NCBI GenBank assembly: GCA_040399685.1
Contig: JBBART010000009.1
Location: 62,001 to 126,000, forward strand
Length of the DNA stretch: 64,000 nucleotides
Source: CAIQQQ01 sp040399685
GTDB taxonomy: Bacteria; Pseudomonadota; Alphaproteobacteria; Acetobacterales; Acetobacteraceae
Reading direction: 5' to 3'
The notes below the pieces were generated by a model. That model did not search any database and was not told where the DNA came from. It saw only the letters and a program-made list of their open reading frames with translations. Shown here piece by piece: positions 17,169-25,419 of the stretch. Position numbers and translations under genes: made by a program. Numbering within the stretch: the stretch's first letter is position 1; each line of letters opens with the position of its first letter.

Positions 17169-18604
17169 CCAACCATGGCCGTGGCGCGATCGGCGTCAGC
17201 GTTGTCAACCAACTCCAGCCGGCCGCCGCGCACGGCGCCGCGCAGCAGGGCTGCCAGGAAATTCCGCCCCCAGCCGAGGGGCGTGCGGTTCTCCAGCGTG
17301 TCCCACATCGCCTGATAGCGGGCCTTGCGTTCGCCCAGACGCATGGTCAGCGCCGTGCTCATGGCTTCGGCCATCGCGTCCGCATCATGTGGATTGACCA
17401 GCAGCGCCGCATCCAATTGCTGTGCGGCCCCCGCAAAGCGCGACAGGATCAGCACGCCGGGGTTGGAGGGGTCCTGGGCGGCGACAAATTCCTTGGCGAC
17501 CAGGTTCATACCGTCACGCAACGGCGTGACCAACCCAACCCGGGCGGCGCGCATGAAGCCGGCGGCGGTCGCGCGGTCCACACCGTGGGAGATCATGCGC
17601 AACGGCAGCCAGTCAGGCTCACCAAAATCAGCGTTCAGATTGCCCGATTCGCGGTCCAGCGCCACGCGCAACGCACGGTAGGAACCCACTTCCTTGCGGG
17701 AGATGGCGGCCACCTGCAGCACGGTCAGCCGGCGCTTCCACTGCGGCTCGACCTCCAGCAGGCGGCGCAGGCCGGAAATCCGCTGCAACAGACCTTTGGT
17801 CGGGTCGAGGCGGTCAAGCCCCAGAACCAGCGTCTGCCCCGGCAGGCTCTGGCGCAGGCGCACCGCCGGCAGCTTGCGGGAATGCGCCTCGGCCATGGCG
17901 GCGAATTCACGGGCTTCGATTTCCACCGGAAACACACCCAGCAGCACCCGGCGGCCATCCACCACCAACACATTTCCCGACAGGCGGGTGGCATCGGCCA
18001 ACAGCACCGCAGCGGCGGCGAAATTGGCCATGTCGCCATCGGTCTGAAAGCCGATCAGGTCCGAGGCCAGCAGCGCCGTCACGAGATCGGCCATGTCGGG
18101 GGCTGCTTCGAGCACGTCGGGTGCTGCGAACGGAATATGCAGGAAGAAGCCGATCGGGTTGCGCACACCAACGGCGCGCAGGGCGGCCGGCAGCGGCAGC
18201 ATGTGATAATCATGCACCCAGATCAGGTCATCTGGGCGGATCAGCTTTTCCACCACGCCCGCCATGCGCACGTTCACATCACGGTAAATCTGCGCATCGG
18301 TACGATCATACTGGATCAGATCAGGCATGGAATGCAGCAGCGGCCACAGAACGCCGTTGGAGAAGCCGTTGTAATAACGGTCATGTTCCTCAGGCGTCAG
18401 ATCGACGGTGGCATAATCGATGGCGCCGTGCCGGGCGACCTCAACCTCCTGCTCGGCAGCATTCGGCGAAATCACGCCTGACCAGCCGAACCACAATCCG
18501 CCGCGCTTCTCCATCAATCCGTCCAGCGCCACCGCAAGACCGCCAGCCCGCGGCCCGACGGAGGGCAACGGCACACGGTTCGAGATCACGACAACACGAT
18601 TCAT
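17165..18604 (-). CDS. otsA: Alpha,alpha-trehalose-phosphate synthase (UDP-forming)
   Basis: Glycosyltransferase family 20 enzyme, about 479 residues, that joins UDP-glucose and glucose 6-phosphate into trehalose 6-phosphate for osmotic and desiccation protection. Start ATG 18602-18604, with AGGCGG upstream, gives MNRVVVISNRVPLPS. Family motifs: WFGWSG (about 40), WVHDYHMLPLPAALR (about 129-143), GFFLHIPFAAPD, LGLDRLDPTKGLLQRI (about 261-276) and the C-terminal DGMNLVAKEFVAAQD. No otsB phosphatase is adjacent; the downstream coupled gene is a methyltransferase. Confidence 0.93.
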   Translation of the reverse strand: MNRVVVISNRVPLPSVGPRAGGLAVALDGLMEKRGGLWFGWSGVISPNAAEQEVEVARHGAIDYATVDLTPEEHDRYYNGFSNGVLWPLLHSMPDLIQYDRTDAQIYRDVNVRMAGVVEKLIRPDDLIWVHDYHMLPLPAALRAVGVRNPIGFFLHIPFAAPDVLEAAPDMADLVTALLASDLIGFQTDGDMANFAAAAVLLADATRLSGNVLVVDGRRVLLGVFPVEIEAREFAAMAEAHSRKLPAVRLRQSLPGQTLVLGLDRLDPTKGLLQRISGLRRLLEVEPQWKRRLTVLQVAAISRKEVGSYRALRVALDRESGNLNADFGEPDWLPLRMISHGVDRATAAGFMRAARVGLVTPLRDGMNLVAKEFVAAQDPSNPGVLILSRFAGAAQQLDAALLVNPHDADAMAEAMSTALTMRLGERKARYQAMWDTLENRTPLGWGRNFLAALLRGAVRGGRLELVDNADADRATAMVG

Positions 18605-18948
18605 GGTGCCGCCTGGCGTGCCGAGATGGGCAATGCCGGGATGCAGTTGCGTGATATCGGCGCTCAACGAAAGATCGCGCGAAATTGATGTCGGCAGACG
18701 GGTCACAGGCGCCTCCTTGCACGCAACAGGCCTGGTCTGGCGAAACGCAGCGTTTCGAGCGTCCAAGCCGTCGCGATCATCCGGTTTTCGCACCCACCCG
18801 TGGCAACAATGCGGCAAAAAGAGACGCAAAATAAGATCGATGCAAAATCATTCGCGCCTTTTGGATGATGACTGCCACGGGCGGAAGGCCCAAAATTTGC
18901 ATGCTGACACCACTGGCGCTCCGCCCACCTTGGTGAAACACTGCCGAT

Positions 18949-20097
18949 ATGGATGCATCTCTCGCCGAACGGCTTGCTGGCTGGCGCCAGCACCTACATT
19001 CCCACCCTGAACTGTCCAACGAGGAAAGCCAGACGGCCGCCTTCGTGCAGGCCCGGCTTGCCGAACTCGGCATTGATTTCGTGGGCGGCGTCGGCGGCCA
19101 CGGCATCGTCGCCACGCTGCGGCGCGGCTCGTCGAATCGCAGCGTCGGCCTGCGCGCGGACATGGACGCGCTGCCGATCCAGGAAACCACGGGTCTTGCC
19201 TATGCCTCCACAACACCAGGCGTGATGCATGCCTGCGGGCATGATGGGCACACCACATCGCTGCTCGGCGCGGCCGCCCTGCTCAAGGCAGACCCGAACT
19301 GGACCGGCACCGTGCATTTTGTGTTTCAACCAGCCGAAGAAGGCGCGGGCGGGGCCAAGGCGATGCTGGCCGATGGCCTGTTGGCGCGCTTTCCGATGGA
19401 GCGGATTTTCGGCTACCACAATTGGCCTGGGCTGGAAGCCGGCACGATTGCGGTGCATGCAGGCCCCGTGATGGCCGCCGGCGCCCGGCTTGAGTTCATC
19501 ATCGACGGCCAGTCCGGCCATGCCGCCCTGCCCCACCAGACGCGCGACCCGATTTTGGCGGCCGGCCATCTGATTGTGGCGCTGCAATCCATCGTGGCCC
19601 GCAACGTGGACCCGATCGAATCGGGCGTGATCAGCCTCGGCATCATAGAAGGCGGCGGGGCCGCCAACCAGATCCCGTCCCAGGTCCGCATTCGCGGCAC
19701 CTTCCGCAGCTATAGCCGCATCACCCAGCAGGTGATCGATGACGGTATTCGTCGTGTGGCCGCCGGTGTGGGGCACATGCTGGGCGTGTCGATCACCGTC
19801 GATATTCAGTATGGCGTGGGCGCCACCATCAACACGCTGGCCGAGGCCGACATGGCGGCCGAAGCCGCGGTTGAAGCGGGCCTCCCCATCCGCCGCGACC
19901 TGCCGCCGGCCATGACCGGCGAGGATTTTGGCTGGATGCTGGAAGCCTGCCCGGGCGCCTATGTCTGGATCGGCAACGGCCCCGGCGGGGAAGGCCGAGA
20001 CCTGCACAACGACAAATACAATTACAACGACGCCATTCTTCCTGCCGCGTCAGGATTTTTGGCGAGCGTCGCCCGCCGGTCCCTCCGGGAAGGGTGA
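18949..20097 (+). CDS. M20-family amidohydrolase (hippurate hydrolase-like)
   Basis: Cytosolic metallopeptidase of the M20D group, 382 residues, cleaving N-acyl amino acids or related amides. Metal and catalytic residues are in HACGHDGHTTSLLGAAALL (about 90-108) and QPAEEGAGGAKAMLADGL (about 126-143, with the paired glutamates). FGYHNWPGLEAGTIAVHAGP and MTGEDFGWML (about 322-331) are further family landmarks. It is a single-gene unit that overlaps the 3' end of the convergent gene by 48 bases. Confidence 0.87.
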   Translation: MDASLAERLAGWRQHLHSHPELSNEESQTAAFVQARLAELGIDFVGGVGGHGIVATLRRGSSNRSVGLRADMDALPIQETTGLAYASTTPGVMHACGHDGHTTSLLGAAALLKADPNWTGTVHFVFQPAEEGAGGAKAMLADGLLARFPMERIFGYHNWPGLEAGTIAVHAGPVMAAGARLEFIIDGQSGHAALPHQTRDPILAAGHLIVALQSIVARNVDPIESGVISLGIIEGGGAANQIPSQVRIRGTFRSYSRITQQVIDDGIRRVAAGVGHMLGVSITVDIQYGVGATINTLAEADMAAEAAVEAGLPIRRDLPPAMTGEDFGWMLEACPGAYVWIGNGPGGEGRDLHNDKYNYNDAILPAASGFLASVARRSLREG

Positions 20098-20676
20098 ATC
20101 TGACAAGATGGCCAGCATCCCAGGCGTGATGGCACGCGACTGAGCGCCGATAGAAGCTGCCATGGCAGCACGTTGCACCGTTTGGAGTGCCTGCCAGGTG
20201 TCCGCCAACACCGGGCGTGGCGGCCAATCGATCAACGTGCCAGCGTCCAGCCGGAGATAATCCGTCCAGGACTCACGCCGCCACATTCCGTGTTTGCGGC
20301 CGGCATCACGTTCGAGCGTGATATGCACCCGGTCTGGCAACATGGCGAAGCGCGTGTTCAGGCTGCCTTGCTGCGGAGTGCGCCAGTACAGCCGCTCCAG
20401 CGCCAGCAACGTTCCGCCCGGTCCAACGAGTGCCAGATGATCCTGCGTGCAGCCGGCCCCATCGGCGCCGAATCCAAGCGCCACAATGTCCATCGCCCGC
20501 AGCCGCAACACAGCCAGAAGCCGCGCCCGCAAACCGGGGCAAACGAACACATCGCCACCCGGCAACAACAAAGCCGCCTCACGTTGGGACGGTGCCCCTG
20601 GCTCCAGCCGCAAGATCGGTGGATCGGGCCGCAGGGCCAGCAGAGGCGCGGCCACGAAAAATCGCCGTGTGATCAT
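20050..20676 (-). CDS. Protein of unknown function, 208 residues
   Basis: Not recognised. The start ATG at 20674-20676 (MITRRFFVAAPLLAL) is chosen because the upstream part of the open frame overlaps crcB in another frame. The N-terminus looks like a short membrane anchor or a weak twin-arginine signal. The rest is mixed alpha/beta with no strong motif; segments such as GGDVFVCPGLRARLLAVLRLRAMDIVALGFG are hydrophobic. Its 3' end overlaps the convergent M20 gene by 48 bases, which is unusual but within range. It lies 23 bases after crcB and may be co-transcribed with it. Confidence 0.5.
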   Translation of the reverse strand: MITRRFFVAAPLLALRPDPPILRLEPGAPSQREAALLLPGGDVFVCPGLRARLLAVLRLRAMDIVALGFGADGAGCTQDHLALVGPGGTLLALERLYWRTPQQGSLNTRFAMLPDRVHITLERDAGRKHGMWRRESWTDYLRLDAGTLIDWPPRPVLADTWQALQTVQRAAMAASIGAQSRAITPGMLAILSDSPFPEGPAGDARQKS

Positions 20677-20699
20677 GCGTCCAGGATGACCGACAATGA

Positions 20700-21080
20700 T
20701 TAAGCCCGCGTGAACACCGTCATGCCGATGGCGACACCGATCAGACAAAGCCCGACAGACGCCACAACATTGGCGAGCGCCCACATCGTGTCCCCGGCCC
20801 GCAGCAACACCATCGTCTGCAGGCTGAACGAGGAAAACGTGGTGAACCCGCCGCACAGCCCCACCATCACCAGCACTCGCAGATCATCATTTTCGGAAAA
20901 CCGCCCCTCGCCGCCCGTCAGTGCCGCAAAGGCACCGATGATGAAGCTGCCAAGAACGTTGATCAGCAGGGTCGCCCACGGAAACGGGCTGAGAACCAGG
21001 CGCCCCACCAGAACGCCAATCCCATAGCGCAGCACACTGCCCGTGGCTCCACCAAACGCCACCAGCACCAGATCGCGCAT
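20700..21080 (-). CDS. crcB: Fluoride ion channel CrcB/Fluc
   Basis: Four-helix inner-membrane protein of 126 residues that exports fluoride as an antiparallel dimer. The start ATG 21078-21080 with GGAGGG upstream gives MRDLVLVAFGGATGSVLRYG. The motif PWATLLINVLGSFIIGAF (about 37-54) and GLCGGFTTFSSFSLQTM (about 75-91) contain the conserved Asn, Gly, Thr and Phe residues of the fluoride pathway. No fluoride riboswitch was found in the short upstream region. Next upstream is the divergent GntR gene. Confidence 0.92.
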   Translation of the reverse strand: MRDLVLVAFGGATGSVLRYGIGVLVGRLVLSPFPWATLLINVLGSFIIGAFAALTGGEGRFSENDDLRVLVMVGLCGGFTTFSSFSLQTMVLLRAGDTMWALANVVASVGLCLIGVAIGMTVFTRA

Positions 21081-21162
21081 CACATCCCTCCACAAGCTCC
21101 CGCCATACAGCGCCAGGAATGCCACGTCACGCTATCCCCAGCCGACATATCCATGATATAAG

Positions 21163-21176
21163 TGTGACATGTCACA
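21163..21176. promoter_or_regulatory. Palindromic operator candidate before GntR gene
   Basis: TGTGACATGTCACA is a perfect 14-base palindrome ending 15 bases before the GntR start codon and within the 111-base gap shared with crcB. FCD-type GntR regulators usually bind such short dyads and often control themselves. It is the natural candidate operator for the GntR-cysteine dioxygenase unit. Confidence 0.6.
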
Positions 21177-21191
21177 AAGGTCCATCGCCCC

Positions 21192-21884
21192 ATGTCGGTG
21201 ATCGTGCGTATCGAAAAGCCGAATTTGACCGAACAGGCCATCAGCGCCCTGCGCCGTGAAATTGTCGCCTGCCGCTTGGCCCCGGGCGAAACCGTCAGTG
21301 AAACCCTGATGGCCGAACGATTCGATTTCGGCCGCGCCGGCATCCGCACCGCCCTCGCCCGCCTATCCGAGGAAGGTCTCGTGCAAGCCGTGCCCCGGCG
21401 CGGCTGGGTGGTCAGCGTGGTCACCATCCGCGACATCCATGAGGTGTTCGACCTGCGCCTGCTGCTGGAACCCGAAGCCGCACGTCGCGCCGCCGGCCAC
21501 GCCAATCTCGACCGCCTGCGCCGGCTGGATGACGTGTGCGCCCAGAGCTACCAGCCGACCAACCCAGACAGCGCGCTCGATTTCCTGGCGGTCAACCGGG
21601 AATTCCACGTCGCCGTGGCCGAACTCGCCGGCAACCAGCGACTGGCCCGCCAGATCGGCCGCCTGCTCGACGAATCAGCACGAATGCTGGTGCTGGGCCT
21701 GTCCACGCGCGACCGCAGCATGGAAATGGCCCACGAACACCGCGCCCTGGTGCACGCCATGGCCACCCACGTCGCCGATGAAGCCGCCCGCATCATGCAT
21801 CAACAGATATCTGCCAGCCGCGACATGGTGCTCACCGCCCTCACCGGCCCCAGATCCACCCTCGTTGTTTCGGAGCTCACATGA
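21192..21884 (+). CDS. GntR-family transcriptional regulator (FCD subfamily)
   Basis: DNA-binding regulator of 230 residues. Residues about 8-70 form the winged helix (NLTEQAISALRREIVACRLAPGETVSETLMAERF and a short LSEEGLVQAVPRRGWVV beta hairpin). Residues about 80-215 are the FCD effector domain, with metal-type histidines in HVAVAELAG and EHRALVHAM. Its stop overlaps the start of the cysteine dioxygenase gene (ATGA), so it probably senses a cysteine-related metabolite and controls that gene. A palindrome just upstream is the likely autoregulatory site. Confidence 0.85.
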   Translation: MSVIVRIEKPNLTEQAISALRREIVACRLAPGETVSETLMAERFDFGRAGIRTALARLSEEGLVQAVPRRGWVVSVVTIRDIHEVFDLRLLLEPEAARRAAGHANLDRLRRLDDVCAQSYQPTNPDSALDFLAVNREFHVAVAELAGNQRLARQIGRLLDESARMLVLGLSTRDRSMEMAHEHRALVHAMATHVADEAARIMHQQISASRDMVLTALTGPRSTLVVSELT

Positions 21885-22405
21885 ACGCCATCGTCCGCCC
21901 CACGCCGGGCCTGCGGCTCAGCGCCATGCTGGGCGACATCGCCCGCGCCACCCGTGCCGATTTCAGCACCCGCCACGTCGCGGTGGCGGACGCGCTCGCG
22001 CCCTATCTCGATGATCCGGACCTGCTGGCCGGGCGCGATTGCCCTTGCAATCCGAACCGCTACACACGGCATCTGCTGCACAACGACCCCGCCGGCGGCT
22101 ATGCCGTTGTCGCCATCGTCTGGACCCCCGGACAGATGTCACCGGTGCATGGACACCGCACCTGGTGCGCCTTCGGTGTGCAGCGCGGCTGGCTGGCCGA
22201 GACGTATTTCGCCCATGACGGCGACAAGGTCACCCCCACCGGCTGCACCCCGCGCGGCCCCGGCACGGTCGGCCACGCCCCTGCCAACCGCGACGCCATT
22301 CACCGCCTGGCCAATCTCGGCACCCAGGAAGCCGTGTCCATTCACGTCTATGGCGTGGCGTTCGACGATTTCGGCAGCGGCGTGAACGAGGTTTACGCCG
22401 CCTGA
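21881..22405 (+). CDS. Cysteine dioxygenase-type cupin
   Basis: Mononuclear iron thiol dioxygenase of 174 residues, oxidising cysteine (or 3-mercaptopropionate) to the sulfinic acid. The two-histidine iron motif is in SPVHGHRTWCAFGVQRG (about 87-103), and the third histidine in AVSIHVYG (about 151-158). The CDO-type tyrosine could be Y155 in that motif. Overlap with the GntR gene makes it the direct target of that regulator. The exact thiol substrate cannot be told. A cysteine at CAFGV near the iron site is of interest for the Cys-Tyr cofactor seen in some CDOs. Confidence 0.8.
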   Translation: MNAIVRPTPGLRLSAMLGDIARATRADFSTRHVAVADALAPYLDDPDLLAGRDCPCNPNRYTRHLLHNDPAGGYAVVAIVWTPGQMSPVHGHRTWCAFGVQRGWLAETYFAHDGDKVTPTGCTPRGPGTVGHAPANRDAIHRLANLGTQEAVSIHVYGVAFDDFGSGVNEVYAA

Positions 22406-22466
22406 CCCTGTTATCGCGAACATGCCTGCGGTAATTGTTCTGCGTTGACGACAACGCCAAGAACAC

Positions 22467-23705
22467 ATGCAAGCGGGATCACACGCAATGACAACAGCAC
22501 CAATGAGTGCGATGGGCGGTTTCAGCCCGCCGGCCGAGATGAGCAGCGGCACCTGGGTGGGACGCGTCATGACCGCCGCAGGCCCGAGCATCGTGCTCGC
22601 CACCGGTGACGATGTGTTCGACATCACCCGCCACGTCTCCACCACCTCCGCCCTGTTCGACATGGCCGACCCGGTGGCCTTCCTCGCCTCCCTGCCGCGC
22701 ACCGAGCGCCTCGGCAGCCTCACCGCCATCCTCGCCAACAGCGACTCCGTCACCCGAGACGCCGCCCAGCCCTTTCTGCTGGCGCCGATCGACCTACAGG
22801 CCATCAAGGCCGCCGGCGTCACCTTCGTGGCCAGCATGGTCGAGCGTGTCGTCGAGGAACAGGCCAAGGGTGACCCAGCCGCAGCCGACGGCGTGCGCGC
22901 CAATCTGATCGCCGAGATCGGCGTGGATCTGTCCAGCATCACCCCCGGCTCGGACGAGGCCGCCAAGCTCAAGGTTGTGCTCGCCGCGCGCGGCCTGTGG
23001 TCGCAATACCTCGAGGTGGGCCTGGGGCCAGACGCCGAGGTGTTCACCAAGGCGCAGCCGATGTCCGCCGTCGGCGCCGGCGCCGAGATCGGCATTCATC
23101 CGAAATCGCACTGGAACAACCCTGAGCCGGAGATCGTGCTCATCGTCTCCAGCGCCGGCCGCATCGTCGGCGCCACGCTGGGCAACGACGTCAATCTGCG
23201 CGACTTCGAAGGCCGCAGCGCGCTGCTGCTGTCCAAGGCGAAGGACAACAACGCGTCGACCGCCATCGGCCCGCTGATCCGGCTTTTCGATGCCAGCTTC
23301 AGCCTCGATGACGTGCGGCGCTGCGACGTGTCGCTGCGAATTGAGGGACTCGACGGCTTCGTGCTCGACGGCGTCAGCTCCATCAGCAAGATCAGCCGTG
23401 ACCCCGAGGACCTGGTGGAGCAGACCATCAGCCGCATGCATCAGTATCCAGACGGCTTCGTGCTGTTCCTGGGCACCATGTTCGCCCCGACCAAGGAACG
23501 CGACGGCGGCGGTGGGGGATTCACCCACAAGCAAGGCGATCTGGTGGCCATCCACTCCCAGCATCTCGGCACGCTGGTCAACCGCGTGACCTTCAGCGAC
23601 CAAGCTCCTGAATGGCGCGTGGGCGTTCGGGCATTGTTCGCCAATCTGGCGCGACGCGGATTGATGGGGGTTGCGAGCCTGCCGGCAGACAGCGCAACCA
23701 ACTAA
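22467..23705 (+). CDS. Fumarylacetoacetate hydrolase-family protein
   Basis: Cytosolic FAH-domain protein of 412 residues; family members hydrolyse or isomerise 2-oxo acids with a divalent metal. The GAEIGIHPKSHWNNPEPEIVLIV stretch (about 205-227) carries the acidic metal ligands, and GNDVNLRDFEGRSALLLSKAKDNNASTAIGP (about 238-268) is the core. A second ATG at 22488 is a possible start, 7 residues shorter, with GCGGGA in front. It sits 61 bases after the dioxygenase and may belong to the same unit. The reaction is not known. Confidence 0.75.
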   Translation: MQAGSHAMTTAPMSAMGGFSPPAEMSSGTWVGRVMTAAGPSIVLATGDDVFDITRHVSTTSALFDMADPVAFLASLPRTERLGSLTAILANSDSVTRDAAQPFLLAPIDLQAIKAAGVTFVASMVERVVEEQAKGDPAAADGVRANLIAEIGVDLSSITPGSDEAAKLKVVLAARGLWSQYLEVGLGPDAEVFTKAQPMSAVGAGAEIGIHPKSHWNNPEPEIVLIVSSAGRIVGATLGNDVNLRDFEGRSALLLSKAKDNNASTAIGPLIRLFDASFSLDDVRRCDVSLRIEGLDGFVLDGVSSISKISRDPEDLVEQTISRMHQYPDGFVLFLGTMFAPTKERDGGGGGFTHKQGDLVAIHSQHLGTLVNRVTFSDQAPEWRVGVRALFANLARRGLMGVASLPADSATN

Positions 23706-23708
23706 ACC

Positions 23709-23753
23709 AACACAATGGGCCGCGACAGAAATTCCGTCGCGGCCCATTGTGTT
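23709..23753 (+). terminator. Very stable hairpin terminator after FAH-family gene
   Basis: An 18-base arm (23709-23726) and its exact inverse (23736-23753) enclose a 9-base loop. The stem begins with AACACAA and ends with TTGTGTT, so it can supply A- and T-rich flanks. It starts 3 bases after the stop codon. It has little U tail beyond the stem, so it is a terminator or an mRNA 3'-stabilising hairpin. Confidence 0.75.
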
Positions 23754-23793
23754 GCAGCAGAAGGAGATTCTTTGAAGATGAAAATGTAAAGAT

Positions 23794-23912
23794 CTTCTTT
23801 TTCTGAAGAAAAAGAAGCAAAAAGACTTTCATTCATTATTTTAATGCTGAAATTCACGAAAAAAAATTTTTCAATGAGTAAAGTTTTTTGGTTCTTTTTT
23901 TTAAAAAAGAAC
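23794..23912 (+). repeat. Bipartite hairpin repeat, copy 2
   Basis: Left palindrome CTTCTTTTTCT (23794-23804), GA, AGAAAAAGAAG (23807-23817). Right palindrome GTTCTTTTTT (23891-23900), TT, AAAAAAGAAC (23903-23912). Same left-to-right order as copy 1. The arm CAAAAAGACTTTCATTCAT is identical to copy 1, while the spacer is A/T-rich and different. It lies 88 bases after the FAH gene stop, behind a normal hairpin, and 26 bases before the end of a convergent gene. Confidence 0.9.
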
Positions 23913-23938
23913 AAAGCCTTCAACCTTTCAACATCGCC

Positions 23939-24256
23939 CTAACGCCGCTTGCCCCACGCCAATTGCGCGGCAAGCCCCGTCAACACAACGCCCAGCATCG
24001 TCGGCAACATCCAGGCTGGGCGCACCAGCAGCGGCATCGCCACATGCCCCCACAGCCACAGGCTCACACCGCTGCGCTGCGCCTTTTCCCATGTCAGCGC
24101 CATATCGTGATCGAGGGAGTTCACCAATTGTCCAAGGCTAAGCAATGGCCGCAGCACCATGGCCATGGCGAACGCCGATACGAGGAACGCCGCCCCCATC
24201 GCCGCCGTGATCTTGGCGGCGATGGCCCGGCTCTCAGTGCTGCGGATGGTTCTCAC
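23939..24256 (-). CDS. Small two-helix membrane protein encoded with MsrP
   Basis: A 105-residue protein with two hydrophobic helices (about residues 19-42 and 72-98), a His in LWLWGHVAM between them, and a basic tail (WGKRR). Its GTG start (24254-24256) overlaps the msrP stop as GTGA, so it is translationally coupled to msrP. MsrQ, the usual heme-containing membrane electron donor of about 200 residues and six helices, is absent at this position. Whether this protein feeds MsrP is inference. It has no recognised domain. Confidence 0.7.
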   Translation of the reverse strand: MRTIRSTESRAIAAKITAAMGAAFLVSAFAMAMVLRPLLSLGQLVNSLDHDMALTWEKAQRSGVSLWLWGHVAMPLLVRPAWMLPTMLGVVLTGLAAQLAWGKRR

Positions 24257-25227
24257 ACGAAAAGCTTCTCTTTGGTTTTGTCGGCATACATGCCGGCCAC
24301 GAATTCACCGTAGCCGTTCCATATCTGGGTCTTCACGCGTTCGTCGCTGCCGAGCAAGGTCTCCGTGGCTTGGCTCCAGCGCGGATGCGGCACCTCTGGG
24401 TTCACATTGGCCCAAAATCCGTATTCGCTGTCCTGGAGCCCTTCCCAGAACGACACCGGCCGCTTGTCGGTAAATGCGATCTTGACGATGGATTTGGCCG
24501 ATTTAAAGCCATATTTCCACGGCAGCGTCAGCCGCAGCGGTGCGCCGTTCTGCGGTGGCAGCGTCTTGCCGTACATGCCCACCGACACGAAGGCGAGTTC
24601 ATTCGCCGCCTCTTCCATCGTCAGCCCCTCGGTGTAGGGCCACGGATAGAAGCGCTGGCCCAGCCCCGGCATGGTTTTGGGGTCCGCCAACGTGGTGAAC
24701 ACCACGTATTTCGCGCTGGACGACGGCTCGGCCAACGCCAGCAGCTTGGAGAGCGGAAAACCCACCCACGGCACCGTCATCGCCCAGGTCTCGACGCAGC
24801 GGTGCCGATAGACCCGCTCCTCCAGCGACATCTGCTTGAGAATGTCCTCAAACCCGATCTTGCGCGGCTTGGCCACCATGCCAGTGAATTCCACAGCCCA
24901 CGGATCGCTCACCAACGCCTGGGCGGCGCCGGAGACGGATTTGGACAGGCCGAATTCGTAAAAATTATTGTAGCTGGTGGCCTTGCCTTCATCGCTGATG
25001 GCCCGCCCGGCAGCATATTTTGTGTTGGGCGTCGAGGTTAGTGGCAACAACGGTTTTGCCGGCCTGGCTGGCGTGCCGCCGAAGAGGCTCGAAAATTGGG
25101 CCTGCGCCGGGCGTGCGATAGCAGCCGCTGCGACTCCGCCCAGCACCAGGCGCCGGCCGACGACAAGCGCCTCAGGCGTGGCCAGCCGCTCGGGAATGTC
25201 CCAGCCATGCTTTTTGCCGATCAACAT
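24253..25227 (-). CDS. msrP: Protein-methionine-sulfoxide reductase catalytic subunit MsrP (YedY)
   Basis: Periplasmic molybdopterin enzyme of 324 residues that reduces methionine sulfoxide in oxidised envelope proteins. A twin-arginine signal (RR at 25-26 followed by LVLGGVAAAA) directs folded export. The molybdenum ligand is C144 in YRHRCVETWAMTVPW, and GQRFYPWPYTEGLTMEEA and GAPLRLTLPWKYGFKSAKSI are family cores. It ends with a GTGA overlap onto a small membrane protein gene. Start ATG 25225-25227. Confidence 0.93.
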   Translation of the reverse strand: MLIGKKHGWDIPERLATPEALVVGRRLVLGGVAAAAIARPAQAQFSSLFGGTPARPAKPLLPLTSTPNTKYAAGRAISDEGKATSYNNFYEFGLSKSVSGAAQALVSDPWAVEFTGMVAKPRKIGFEDILKQMSLEERVYRHRCVETWAMTVPWVGFPLSKLLALAEPSSSAKYVVFTTLADPKTMPGLGQRFYPWPYTEGLTMEEAANELAFVSVGMYGKTLPPQNGAPLRLTLPWKYGFKSAKSIVKIAFTDKRPVSFWEGLQDSEYGFWANVNPEVPHPRWSQATETLLGSDERVKTQIWNGYGEFVAGMYADKTKEKLFV

Positions 25228-25419
25228 CGCATTTCATCCTTCTCATGAGGGGACCGCCTCATATCCCGGCCTTTGCCGCCTCCTTGCAGGTGGCCATTGC
25301 CAGCCAGCAAGCAAGCCCAATGCGGCCACGACGATCACCGGGATTGATTTGCGTCCGCCCCTGGGAAACAGTCTAGCGCGTTCGTTGTTACATGCGTCGC
25401 CCAGAAAAAGGCTATTCCA

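Noticed and set aside
21081..21191. Fluoride riboswitch upstream of crcB
   Set aside because: The short leader has TGGCATTCC but lacks the paired downstream core (CTGATGATGCC-type) and the pseudoknot partner.
23593..23923. Short Lys/Phe-rich frames running into the repeat (for example starting MKVFLLLFLQ)
   Set aside because: They are translations of the AT-rich palindromes and occur at every copy of the element, so they are artefacts of the repeat.
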